Assembly (NCBI GenBank): GCA_946699065.1
Contig: CAMPDV010000006.1
Location: 372,001 to 436,000 of the forward strand
Origin: Loxodes magnus
Lineage: Eukaryota > Ciliophora > Karyorelictea > Loxodida > Loxodidae
Direction of reading: 5' to 3'
Length of the DNA stretch: 64,000 nt
Of this stretch, positions 49,402 to 61,700 are shown one piece after another; within the stretch, counting starts at the first letter, position 1, and each line of letters opens with the position of its first letter. The notes below the pieces were generated by a model. The model was given only the letters and a program-made list of their open reading frames with translations, was not told the origin of the DNA and did not search any database. The position numbers and the translations under genes are program-made.

Positions 49402-50904
49402 TCAGATTTGTTATAACTTTAAAAAGTTTACTTTATATAAATTTCTATTTTAAACTTTGATTAGTTGCTTTGACTAAGACAGATAGCCTTTCTAAATCTA
49501 GTCTAAATTAGGAAATATGAACAATTTTAGAAATATATCCTAAAATGCTGATAAAATTTATAAAGTATCAACTTTAATTTGCTCTTTAACTGGCTCCATT
49601 AAATGATTTTTTGACTTAGCATTATAAGATAACTTTTCATATGAATAATTCCATACTTAAATTATGCTTTCTTTTTGGTACAAAACAAATAAAAATTAAA
49701 AAAATTTGCTAGAAAATGAAATGCTAATTTCTGCATTTTTTGATTAAGTTTCATAAATTAATTTAAAATCCTTTATTTATTTATTAATCTTAATTACTTT
49801 AACTTTTAAATAAAAACTTAGTTTGCTGCAGATGCTTACTCCATTTTGCCCTTTCCAAATATATTTTTTAATATTTCTAATTGGATAATTTTTAACTGCT
49901 TCGTTCTTAGATAAACTCTCTTATAGATCTTTTAGAAAAACAATATTTGAAAGTTTAAAATTTTACTTTTATAATTCATTGGTGGAAAGTTAGTTTCCAT
50001 TCAAAATTTTTGTGATTCTCATCGTGTTAACAAAAATTATTGAAAAGTGTATATTAGTTTATAGTATATGAACCTATTGTTTGAGATAAATAATTTGCTA
50101 ATCTTTATTCTAATGGTATCAATCAACTTATTTTATAAAAAAGAAATCTAAGTTATAACAGATCTTTACAATTAAATCCAATCATTAATCAGATTTTCTA
50201 ACAATTTCTATTTACTACGATTGGATAAATAGAGCTAGCAAATAAAGTTTAAGGCCTTAAATAGATAACTTAATCTCTTATTTCATATTACTGTTTTATA
50301 AAATAACTGCCTTAGCCTTTTTACGAATTAATTTTAGACTAAAAGAGTTTTTTGTAATCTATAACTGCAAGAATTGCTTCCTTCAATTATAGACATTAGT
50401 AAATGTTTTTAATTCTTTTTAATTATAATCTTGATCTCATTAATTTTTGATTACTCTTGCTATAGTCTCATCTTTTAGCTCTTCCTTTTTGCTTTTTCCA
50501 TTTCTAATAATTCTAGTCTTCTTACATAAGTTTCTTGTGAAATATTTTTATTTATAAATCTAAATATATCAAATAAGACTTCGGAAACGATAGTCAATCT
50601 CTTATATTAGAATAGTATGTAAATTTAAAAATTTTCTCGAATGTTATTATACTCTCCATACATACAGTAGGGATTATCAATAGGATAATGATGATCTTAG
50701 ATATCTTTTAGAAATTATAGGATTGAGTTCTAAGTTTATATATACTGATAATTTATTGTCTAAATTCTTTGTTCAACTTAGTGTAAGTAATTACTGGGAA
50801 ATTGTTTAAGATTACTAAACTGCTCAGTATATATTTTAGCTGCTTTCCTTCTCTTAAACTTTTGAGTAGCTTTATTATATAAATAAAGTAAAAATTATTA
50901 ACAT
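49402..50904 (-). CDS. Unrecognised 500-residue protein
   Basis: Coherent single frame from ATG 50904 to TGA 49402-49404 with a quarter of codons starting with G in the best part (50340-50520). The N-terminus is hydrophobic and may be a signal sequence (MLIIFTLFIQQSYSKVQ). The middle is basic and charged (NGKSKKEELKDETIARVI; KLIRKKAKAVILQNSNMK). Eight Trp are encoded by TGA and three by TGG. It diverges from the next gene with only 87 bases between the two ATGs, suggesting a shared promoter. Its last ~50 codons overlap the diverged duplicate of the left-arm spacer, so that end may be recent. No known domain recognised. Confidence 0.55.
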
Positions 50905-50991
50905 AAAATGGCTTCTAAGAAATAATAGAACTTTGAACAAAATATTTAAACAGGAAAATTATCTAAAAAATAAAAAAGCAAAATAATTACA

Positions 50992-52182
50992 ATGAGTGAA
51001 AGTGAGAAATATGATTGATATGACGAACATTAACCACTTGGAAATCCAGAATTAAAAAAACTTCCTTCACAAACTCAAATAGAAATATTAACTAAGTCAT
51101 TAAAAGAGTTTATGTTCAAAAATAGATACCTCACTGATAAAGTAGAAAAATTAATAATGTCTTTACTTGAGAAAAAATATTAATCATCATAAGAAATAGA
51201 AAACAAACTGGAGCAAAGAATTTTTTAAATTTAATAATAAATTCAGGTAACTCCATTTTCGTTTTAATAGAATTAATCAGATCTTATGGAAATAGAAAAT
51301 GAAGCCTCAAATTAAAATAAATAGTAAACGTTTATTTAAAATAACTAGTAAATTTAAATTAAGTAAGTGATACAGGAATAAAAGTTTAAAAGAAGAATAA
51401 AATGCTACGTGTATAAATAAATAAATTTGATTATAGAGCGCGTAGCACTCTCGTTGGTGCGCAGCTCTTTAAAAAAAAATGTTTCATACTGACAAGAATG
51501 TTTGTTACTGATAAAATTATCAGATACTGATAAACCTTGTCCAATACTGGTATAATTTTATAATACTCGTAATCTTTAATACTTGCTGGAGGTCCAAGGA
51601 TATGGCAGGATTGTGTCTCATTGCATCACCAAAGCAGAGGACGACATGTGTCAATTATGGGTACTTAAATTCCTCACCTCTGATGAAGCTCACAATATTA
51701 TTTCTTTTTCGTTCCAGTATTAAAAATAAACGAAACCAAGTCAAGCCAACGTCGAAGGCCTAAGAATCTTATGTCTCGAGGTCAAACCAAAGCAGAGGAA
51801 GACATAAAGTCGATTATGGGTACTTAACTTCCCCAACCTCTGATGAAGATGACCTTGTTGTTCACCTTCGAACAACTATGGCGGTTTTAAAAATTATATA
51901 ATAAATAACATCAATGAAAATACTGCTAAAAACTAAGCGAAATTTAAAGAAAGAATAAATAAGATATTTTTAGAAAACTATTTAGGATATATCCAACATA
52001 AAGCGGAAAAATTTATAGAAAAAATTCTTTAATTCAAATCTTAATCCTTGGATAAATAATTAGGAACGCTACGTGCAAAATCAAAACTATTAAGAATATT
52101 AAAGGATGGTACACTAATGAAGTGCTATATCGCCTAACTAAGCCTAGTAGAAATTCATGACAAACTAATAGAGACAAGCTGA
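50992..52182 (+). CDS. Unrecognised coiled-coil-like protein interrupted in frame by a SINE
   Basis: Begins MSESEKYDWYDEHQPLGN and reads as an acidic, Gln/Glu/Lys-rich, probably coiled-coil protein for 139 codons. The frame then enters the reverse-oriented family B SINE (about 51411-51890). After it the same frame again looks coding, Lys/Glu-rich (KFKERINKIFLENYLGY, KAEKFIEKIL), to TGA at 52180-52182. The insertion preserves the frame. Either the SINE is translated, removed from RNA, or the gene is broken. An alternative end exists if everything between two GCTACGTG repeats (51402 and 52068) is an insertion. Function unknown. Confidence 0.5.
51411..51890 (-). mobile_element. SINE-like element, family B, copy 2
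   Basis: Reverse-oriented copy of the element at 1459-1955 with all its parts: ATTT tail, hairpin AGAGC...GCTCT, the TATCAGTAC-type tandem units, and the duplicated ...CATCAGAGGT...TACCCATAAT... modules. It lies inside the reading frame of the gene that starts at 50992. Confidence 0.78.
52090..52140 (+). repeat. Degenerate SINE tail fragment
   Basis: ACACTAATGAAGTGCTATAT resembles the hairpin module of the SINE tails (GCGCCAATGAGGTGCTACGC). No body is recognisable. Weak, by-eye match. Confidence 0.3.
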
Positions 52183-52249
52183 TAGAATAGATCAGATGGC
52201 TGACTACTAAGGCTTTAACAAAGCTTTTTAACTTGAACTTTAATTTTTT

Positions 52250-53110
52250 TTTAATTTAGATTAATTAAACTTTGCCCATATTATAAATGGGAATTATTAT
52301 AGATTTATAAGTTATTAAGTATAATCTAAAGCAGTGTCCATTCTGTTGATTCTTTCAATTGCATTCTTATAATACTTATGCTATATTCTTTATTTGATGT
52401 GTTTATTAAATCATTAAAGCAGCTGTTATTTTCTTTGCTTCTTGTCAATATTATAAGTTCCTATTTTACTAAAGTTAAAGTAGCATTTATATGTTTTCTT
52501 CTGTTATTTACGAAAAGATTTCCTATTAACAAATTGACTTAATATACATTTTCTTTCCTGATCTTATTAAAGAATTTAAAGAACATATGGACATAATATA
52601 TTTAAAAAGAAGTTAATTAAAGTCTATTTAATTTGGCTTATTAAATGATATTTCCTTTGTTTAAAAGATCCTTAGCACAATAAGACATTTGTAAGCCAAG
52701 AATTAGATGCTTCAATATAGAAATTGTTAAGTTCTTTTATTAAATTCTACATATATTTTTCAGATTTGGATATGAGAATTAAATAATTTGCTCTTCTTCT
52801 GCAAGTAATGCTGCTATTAAATTTATTACACTCTAATTATTTAATTTTAATTTTGCTTTCTTAGTAACGAATTATTATATCATAATATAGCAAGGCTAAG
52901 GTTCATTTGAGCTTCCTTTAATTACTCAGTTTTTAAATTAGATAGTCTTGATTATTTTAATCTAGAAGAAATGATGAGATATTTTTAATAAAAGATCCAT
53001 GCATTTATTATACTCAATGGTAATTTTATTCTTGTGTACTTATTAAGAAGTAACTTTTTCATTATAATCTATTATTTTTCCTCATCTAATAATGTATCTA
53101 GTAATTTGGT
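52250..53110 (-). pseudogene. Truncated relative of the right-arm gene at 29405
   Basis: Inverted relative of about 29280-30420. The frame of that gene is conserved over one segment (INLIAALLAEEEQIIQFSY), but about 290 bases are missing from the middle and other indels follow. It is best read as a decayed partial copy, though the conserved segment shows that it was once coding. Confidence 0.6.
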
Positions 53111-53139
53111 TTTTCCTACTAATTATCTACATTAAAATT

Positions 53140-53420
53140 TTTTTTATTAAAGTGCGTGTAGCACCTCAATGGTGTGCAGCACTATAAGAAGTCAATTTTA
53201 AAGTTTTTAAATTCCCAATATTCCCTTTGTATCTTCTCTTCTAATTATAGGCAAGGTTGCGTTCCAGATCTCCAAAGTACAGGACACCAACAGGCGATTA
53301 AGGTAAATTTCCAACTCATGATGAAGAGATTAGGCTGGTCCAAAATTTAGAGGGTTTTCTGAGCCATTTCATCCTTGGGTAATTCTTCTCGTAACCTTTA
53401 GAGGCAAGGTCCATCCTATT
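53140..53420 (-). mobile_element. Possible SINE-like element, family C
   Basis: On the minus strand the tail hairpin is recognisable (GTGCTGCACACCATTGAGG...CACGCAC). About 100 bases upstream of it on that strand is a CATCATGAGTTGGAAATTTACC stretch like the CATCAGAGGT...TACCC module of family B. It overlaps the 3' end of the minus-strand gene at 53192-54058. Moderate evidence only. Confidence 0.4.
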
Positions 53421-54058
53421 TAAATTAATTTATATTAATAATAAATATTAACATGTCGTTACCTTCGTTTGGTTTACCACGAATTAGAGTTTATTGAGGT
53501 TTGAATAAATCAATATGTTCCGAATTCGTATTCTTCTGGATTTTCTGGATATTAAATCATTATAACTTGATTTTTTTCTCCTCTTGCTATTGCTTGTAAG
53601 TAAAATCAAAATTTTCATCTTAAATGTTGCCTAAATGCATCTTAGATTTTCGGAGCTTATAAGAATGGTTAAAATTTTTGTTTTCTTGTAAAATTTTCTT
53701 CTTGGCGAGCAATAGATCACGAATGGTTTTTAGATTCCTCTTACCGTTACTCGAGATTGTTTCTTCTTAAATTTATAGCCTTAATTACATTAATTAACCT
53801 TGTGTCCATAATTATTGCAGAATCAACATCTAATTTTTCTTTTCTAGTAGAATAAGTTTAGTTCGGATTTCCTACTCCGTTTAATCATGAATCTGATAGT
53901 TAATTCAGTTTGATTTGATCAGTTAACTGATTCTCTAGTAAACATTTTATCTTAAATTCCATTCTATTTGACCAATCTATCTTTCCATCTCTTAGAAAAT
54001 AGTCTATTATTTAATTTCTTACTTTTAGTCTTATCCTTTATCTTTTAATAGTTAACAT
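53192..54058 (-). CDS. Unrecognised 288-residue basic protein
   Basis: Coherent frame from ATG 54058 (MLTIKRQRIRLKVRNQ) to TGA 53192-53194 with strong coding bias: IDYFLRDGKIDWSNRMEF, LDVDSAIIMDTRLINVIKA, GEKNQVIMIQYPENPEEYEF. Charged and Gln-rich throughout with several TGA-encoded Trp. The C-terminal 90 residues fall in the SINE-like stretch 53140-53420, so the original end may have been replaced by repeat sequence, or the real end lies in another frame near 53460. Family unknown. Confidence 0.5.
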
Positions 54059-54349
54059 GAGGGATTAAGTTATCTATTTAAAGTTTTAAACTTATTATTT
54101 TGCATAAATATCATAATTAAAATGATTAAAATAAAGTAAGATATGAATAGATTTAAAAGCTTTATCATACTAATTATTTAAATAAATAACTTAATTCTAT
54201 CTTTATGATATTCAACTGACTAAGTAACTAGTTTAATAGCCACTAAATAGTATCTAAGAGATGAAGCTAGTTAGATCAAATTATACTTATCATTAAAATT
54301 ATTCTATATTTAGCTTCTTCAAAAATCAATTTTAACACTTCATCACCAT
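54059..54349. repeat. Orphan copy of the LRR gene 5' flank
   Basis: About 54080-54320 matches the 230 bases before the LRR start codons at 7330-7563 and, inverted, 28333-28560, but no LRR gene follows; the direct repeat begins instead. A duplication breakpoint therefore lies near 54320-54350. Confidence 0.7.
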
Positions 54350-54913
54350 ATATAGTTAATAAAAATAAGATGAAAGCACAATCAAACTTGTTATTTATTC
54401 ATATTTATAAATCATTAATTGCCTATTTTTATATATACACTTGCTATTTTCAGTTTGATACTTAAATATAACAATTTTAATTTAATAATAAATTGTTATT
54501 TCTTTAGATCTGTTTAGTTATTATTTTAGTCCTTCATATTTATTTTTTATTTTTCACCATGAATAAATAATTGAATGTTTAGGCCTTTAACTGCTTTAAA
54601 TGCATTATATAAGCAGAGTGATAGTTATTAAAAGTTCGCTATAGTGTATTAAAGTAGCTAGCTAAGCGATATTTCTTCTTTTTCTTATTTAGCTTTAGTC
54701 ATTCTCTTCAACTATTTATTCTATTCTATTCAGATTAAAATAATTAAAAGCTTAATTTAGAATACTAAGGTTTATATAAATATGCTAATCTGATTATTAG
54801 TTTATTCATTAATATAAAATCCACTTAGAAATTAGAGCTAGGATTTAGTAAATAAAACTCTAAATTTCATAAGATAAATCTATATTTAGGAGATAGGAGA
54901 GTAATAATTAAAA

Positions 54914-54986
54914 GGGGAACTAGCTCAAATGGTAGAGCGCTCGCTTTGCATGCGAGAGGCAACGGGATCGATCCCCGTGTTCTCCA
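54914..54986 (+). tRNA. tRNA-Ala (anticodon UGC)
   Basis: Identical to 33216-33288, with the same flanks. Acceptor GGGGAAC/GTTCTCC, anticodon loop TTTGCAT, T stem ACGGG/CCCGT. Confidence 0.94.
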
Positions 54987-57900
54987 TTTTTTAATTTATT
55001 TATAAGAATAAAAAATTAATTTAATACTAACTGACAATTTAAATACTTCAACCTTTTAACAATAATTAATAGGTATGTTGTTACTATTATTATGTGCTTT
55101 CGTATTGGTTAATGCTTATTTAGGTAAATTTATTAAATATAAGATTTGGTGATTTAATTCATTCAAATTTTATTTTCAGAAATATGCAATACTGTCCTGG
55201 AAGGATTTTCTTTTATTATCATTTCACAAGCAAAACTTTAAATAGATATTATTTAACCATCTATCTCTTTCTATATTGCATTTTTATTGTTTTTGCAAAA
55301 AATATTTTCTCTACGAAAATTAAATGAATAGAGGATGTCTAAAGGTACTATTTTTAAATGGGAGCTTAAATTTTTTGATTATTAGTCTATTTAAGGAAAT
55401 GATTTAAGCTAGTAAATTGGTTATAGCTTTTGCTATTCTAAATTTACATCTTCATGTTTTGATCTTTACGATAAAAAATCTACATCCGAAATATTCTCCA
55501 AAGTACTAGAAATAAGCATATCAAATTATTAATTTTTTACTATTTAAAGTTGCAAATAGGAAGCTAATATCCCTAGTATAATCATAATAATATCAATAGT
55601 ATAACTTCAAATACTTTTAAAAGAGAATATAATTAAAGCCAAGAAAGAAAAATAGTAAGAAACTAGAGAACAATGAAAATAAATATAATTACTAAAATCT
55701 AGCATTATTAAGAAAATTTACACGTGGAAGTTTTTTATATTATGAAATGTTTGAAAGAACATCAAAACTCAAAAAAGCAAGTAAAAATTTGAAGTACCGG
55801 TTTGAAGAATTAATTAGCAGATCATAAAAGCTAAATCTAAAAAATAACTAAATATTCTCCTTATACCAAAAAAGTTTCTTTATAAGAATTATCGAGTATA
55901 GAATATATAAAATGAAGTTAAAAGATTTTTTAAATAAGTATATATAATAACTCTAACATTTTAAAATTTTTTATTGGTTAAATTTATAAAAATTATAATG
56001 GCAGATGATATAAAGGCTGAAAATAACCTCATCAAGCTTGTTAAATTAGATATAATTAAATTTAATTAAATATATTAATGTAGAACCTTTTTTAATCTAA
56101 CTACTATATCATATTTACTAGATAAACTTCTTAAATATAACTACTATGAATCATTTTGCTTTAGTTTCCCCTTCTATTCTAAAATCTTAATTTATTTTAC
56201 TTTTTTTCTGAAAAAACACCGTTCATTTACATTTGGAAATTAGTATAGTTATTTATATCATTACCAATTAATAAAGATACTTCAGCAAATGAATAATTTT
56301 AGTATGATTTCAGATAACAATTAGACTAGCTTAATTATATCAAAGATATTTCCTTTATTGCATTATCTAAATTTTATCTTTCCTTTTAACTTTATTTCGT
56401 ATATTCACATTCTCTTGTTCTCTATTTTATCCTTTTTAATAAAATTAATTAACTTCTCTTAAAATAGGCATAATGATGAAAATTATAGCGGCTTGATGAT
56501 TATTTTTAATAAAATTAATAGGAGTATATTAATAGGAGTATATTAATAAATTAGGGTGAAAAAGATATAAAACCTAAAAAATATATAAGCAATATATAAA
56601 TTAGAAGCTTCATTTGTATACATACTCTACATTCACTTTCTATCATCCGAAGAAGATTTATAAGACAAAGAAGCTAGACCTTCTAAATAAAGGCTCAAGA
56701 TAGATATTAATTATAATATTTTCTGATATTTATATGGATTTATGATATTTGAATAGCTTAATCATATCATATACTTTGTATCTTTATACGCTTATATGTT
56801 TATATATTATTAATAAACCATTATTAATAAGGAACTCTCATTAAGAAAGTGACTTCTGGTTTTAGAATCTTCTTATATTATAAGTAAATTTATCAAAAAA
56901 TAAGTGTCTTATAAAAAGATTCATTCTCTTATTAACTTTTTATTTAAGACAACATTTTTTCCCTTTTTTTAAATTTATGTATCGAATCATATACACCACT
57001 CAGAAAATTTCAAATTTGCATACATAAAAATAGCATAGTAATGATTTATTATAACTAATAAAATAGATAAATATACTAAGAAATTTCAATTTCTAAAAAT
57101 AAACATAAGCATTTCATAAGAAACTAATGATCAAATATTATTGATATAGTGTATTTTAAACTGCTTTAAATATATTTAATAGCTCATTAAAAAATTCTTA
57201 GTCTTTTTTTAAAGCTATATAACTTTTTAGCTTTATTAGAGCATAATAAGATGGTTTAATTTAACTTAAAACATTGTAAAAAATTGTCTATGTATTTAGG
57301 TAGTAAGTTGAAATATATTGCTTCTAATTATTTTACGAGATTGAAAATTCTTTCAAGCAACTATCACAGTTCATACTTTAAAAACTTGGTTTAATTTTCT
57401 TTTTAAAATTCAAAGTTTTTAATAGCTTATGCAAATGTAAAGTTCAGATAGTTAGTTTGGTTATTTATTCATTTTTCATAACTATTTCAATGGCTTTTCC
57501 AATGTTTCATTCCTATAAATATCTAATCCATAGCTTTTCTTAATCATTTTAAATTTTTTGACACAAAAGTCAACGAAATTGTGCTTAAACTTTCGTGCAA
57601 ATCGTTAAATTAAGTATTCCAAGTTATTTTTGATATCTTTTCAAATCAAAAGAATTTCATCTACAAACTGGGATGTTAATCCTAAATGTTTGTCTAATTG
57701 AAAGCAACCTCCACACTTTCTTGCTAGTTAAGAATATCTCAACTCCTTTACAGAAATAAGAAATTAAACTAGCTTTATTGGTACTATTCTTCGAATTGAA
57801 AGTCTAGGGATTTTCAGTTATTATTTTTTCAGCTTTCAGCGAATATCTTCCTTCTTATAAATAATATTAGAAGTCATTCATTCATACTTTAGTTCAATCT

Positions 57901-58782
57901 TAGCCTTCTATTTAATTGATGGGAAAGCATTCATAAATATAATTTCTTTATAATTTTTACCTTAAATCGCTAGCTGATTTTAGACCATCAAAGTAGAATG
58001 CAATTTTATTTTTTCTATTCCATACCTTAAAACTTCTTTTAACTAAATCCTCCCATTTGCTAACCATCTTCAAAAAAGATTAGCAGGATAAATACTACCT
58101 GAAATAATAAAGGCAATATTTTTACCTACTTCTTCCTTTTATGAATACCTATTTATATTAAATATTATTATTAAATCACAGTGCTAGGTAGAGTTAATTT
58201 TGATATATGTGTATTAGAACCTATTAGTCTATATCTAAGCATAGTCACTTGTTACCTCTTATTCTAGCTTTACTTATTTATACCTTTTTTATAATTATTT
58301 TTATTTTCCCCATATAAAATTCATTCTTAGGTTATCTCTGCCTTCTCTAAAACCCAAAGCCCATTTGATATAATTTTAATTTAAGAAACGGCTTATAAGA
58401 GCAAAAGTAAGGTTATGCTATCTTCTATGAATTAGGGAACATTTATAGGCTAGAAATGTAGATAAAGCATGATTAAGTGCAATTTTTCATGAGAAGTTAA
58501 ATAAATTAAGCTACTTTCTTTATCCTTAATACCTAAGATATTTTCAACTGCTTCTAATTCACTTTTTTGGCTCAAGCTAAACAAAGTTTAACCTTTTTAA
58601 ACTTCAATCTGATAATTTAGCTACATTTTCCGAGCCTAATCTTATTATCAATTTCTAGTTAATTTGAAAATCTTGTCGCTATATCTTTCTAGTAGAAAAA
58701 GCAGGATTAAGAAGGAAACTTGATGTAAGCTAATAAATAAGTGAAGCTAAAAATTGAAGGCCAAATAAGAAAGATAAAGGTA
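54987..58782. other. AT-rich half of direct repeat copy 2
   Basis: Counterpart of 33289-37162. Copy-specific additions here: about 125 bases near 55510-55640 and about 270 bases near 57360-57640. It lacks the two segments found only in copy 1. No gene supported. Confidence 0.4.
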
Positions 58783-61700
58783 TCAAGTATTAATTTAAAC
58801 ATAGAATAAGCAACATTTGATTAATGTTTATAAACATTTAAGCAGAATAAGGTGATTTATTATTTGAAAGATTAAAGAAACATTTAAAAAAATATATTAG
58901 ATAGTTCTATTTCTCAGTATTGATATTTTATTTGTTTTAAAACTTGTTAAATTTTAGCTGACTTTAAGTCTTACTCTGCTTTATGGCTTTTTGATAGAAT
59001 GTATATTGTTATGAAAAGCAATTTTATGTGTGTTTAGTTTAAATTAAGAGAATGAGAATAGTTTGATAGAAGTTATTATTTGCTGAAGTGTTTTTTTTGT
59101 AATTTCTTTTAATTTATAAGTGTTTGTGTTCTTATATTTCACTGAACTTTATTTTGAAAAGAACTATCTAAACTATACGAAGAATTGCACACGTTCAACT
59201 CTCCTAGTGACTAAATCTTATGCTCTTCTACTGTATTATCTAGAATTCTAGCACTTTCTTATATAAAAGATTATGCTACCTTTACTTACTCTTTATTCTA
59301 GGTGGTCATTTCTAAACTCGGTAGATTTATGTCTTTATCTATTATTAAGCAACTTACCTATAAGCTAACTTTCCTTAAAGCTCTAAACGAAGTTTTTATA
59401 GATATTAACATTTTTTTATAATTCTTCCTGTTTCATTATAATTTTTTTCTGTGTAATAAACTTCTTTATCTACTCCTAGCTCATCGTCATAAACTCTACC
59501 TATTTATAAATTTCCTGCTTTTTAAGTAAGAAAAGATCATCATTAAGCTATATTTATGTCTAAACTATTTAAGCTTCTTACTTCCATTTTTAGTAATTAA
59601 CATGGTCAGTTAGATATTCTTCCTTAGGGTTGCACTAAAATGTCCATCTAAATAGTTATTGATTGTCTTTCTGCTAACTTATGATAAATTTCGCTTCCTT
59701 TCTATAAAAATAGAAGCCTAATGTAAATATTATGCCACTTCCTACTATATACAGCACTAAGCTTAATGTCTACCCACTATAGTTTATTATTTGTAATAAG
59801 AGTCCAATCAAACCAAAGTATGTGCTAATGCAAAGAGAAGAAAGCCAAATAGGATTTAGCTTTTTATAAGCGATAGGTTTCTGCTTATAGGTATAAACTA
59901 CAAATATCTAGCTGCTTATAAAGTAAATAGTTGATTAGGCATATTTATTAAAATCTAGCAGCTTGCTACTTAGCACTATGAAGCTTTCAAATAATACTAG
60001 AACTATCAAGTATTTCTATTTTACTCTTATTCTTTAAAGGCTTCCTTGTAGCTCTTACCAAAAGGGAATGAAAAGTAAAGCTGATGGGATGAATAAAAAT
60101 AGGCTAAGAGAGGATAATGCTACTATTATAATGTGCTCGCCTTATCAACAGAATAGTTTGCAATCTTCTTCTCAAAATGAGTCTCTGAAAATGAGATTTC
60201 CATCTTTATTAGAGTCATATGCTTCGACACAAAAAAATGAGTTAATTTGATTATAAATAATAGGCATTAATAGAATCTGATTCAGTACTGGACTTAAATA
60301 ATAGCCAAGATTTCCAAACTATCTCTTTAGTAAATTGCTACTGAACTCTCATTTCAGTAAAATTGAAGCTAATAATAAAAGCCAAACTCCAACTATCCCT
60401 GATATTATGATTTAAGTTAGATATTCATATTTGCTATCTACATTTAAGATTCTAATTATATCTCCCATAGCAAACTCCTTAATCATCTGGAATTTACTTT
60501 TGTATACTTCTATAGAAGGTCCCATAAAAAATAGTTATAAGCTTGCAATAGTTAATATTAAGATTTGAGATAAATCGTATATATTCCCATATACATAGTA
60601 ATCAAGATACTCAAACTCAGCTTTTTTTCAAACTTTGAGAGATTTTCATGCTGATAAGAGAGTATAAATGAAAACTATAACTATAACGGAATATTTTATT
60701 GCTTTTCCTTTATTGAATTATTAAATATCTCTATCCTTGAAAGGACATTTAAGTTCTCAATGATCTAAGTAAGTCCTTGTGGTTTAATCTCCCCACATTA
60801 TGGGTTTTCAGTAGTCCCAAACAATTGCACACTCTATACAAAATTATCCGATGGTTTCTATTTTTCATTGACCTGAATTTGTTTTTCTATAATTCTGTAA
60901 GAAAGAAGGAACATTATTTCGATCATTTGTGTTTTATCTAATATCAATTTTACCAGTAGCTCCAATTACTTTTTGAACCCTCATTTCTTTTATTAATTCT
61001 CCAAATTGGAACAAGTTCCCTCCTTGATTTATAATATCGTTCATTGCATAACCTGCTAGCAGAACAATATCAAACTCGAAAGCACTTTACATCGAAGCAT
61101 TTTATTTCGCCCAAATTTCATATTCTTCTTTAAGTTGCTAACCAAAATCACCAATTCAAGCATTCGATACTATAGCGAAAGATCCTTTAGCTACTTCTGA
61201 CACTTTATGTGAGTTATTACTTACTATGTCTATTCTAGAGTTCCATTCATTCAGCCAATCTATTCCTATTACTTCCATATCTCCTGCTCTAACTCCTAAA
61301 TCGTATAAATATGCAAGAACTATTTCAGCATCTGCTTCATAATGGAAAAGCATTAATATTCTAGACTTTAAGAAGCATTCTTTTATGATTGGTTGTCAAT
61401 CACTTACATTAGCTACTGCCAGATCTTCAGGTATTATCATTATTTGATTAATTATGCTTATCTTATATATTTAAGCTGCTTCTAAGTAGCTTTTCATTAA
61501 TCCTAAACCTCAAGCATGATTTCCACAAACAAGACCTACATTTTTTCATCCTTAATTGAAAGAAATTTGAGCGAGCTATCGAGCTATGAAATCATCAGGC
61601 ATAGTAGATCTTACAAAATATGGAAATTCTGTAACATTAGAGAGTCGAGAAGCTTTTGTCCCTCCTGATGCAGCTTACATTGGAAAGTTTTATTACTCAA

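Noticed and set aside
60068-60250. Plus-strand frame of 60 codons (MKSKADGMNKNRL)
   Set aside because: Antisense to the membrane region of receptor copy 2, a strongly supported coding frame.
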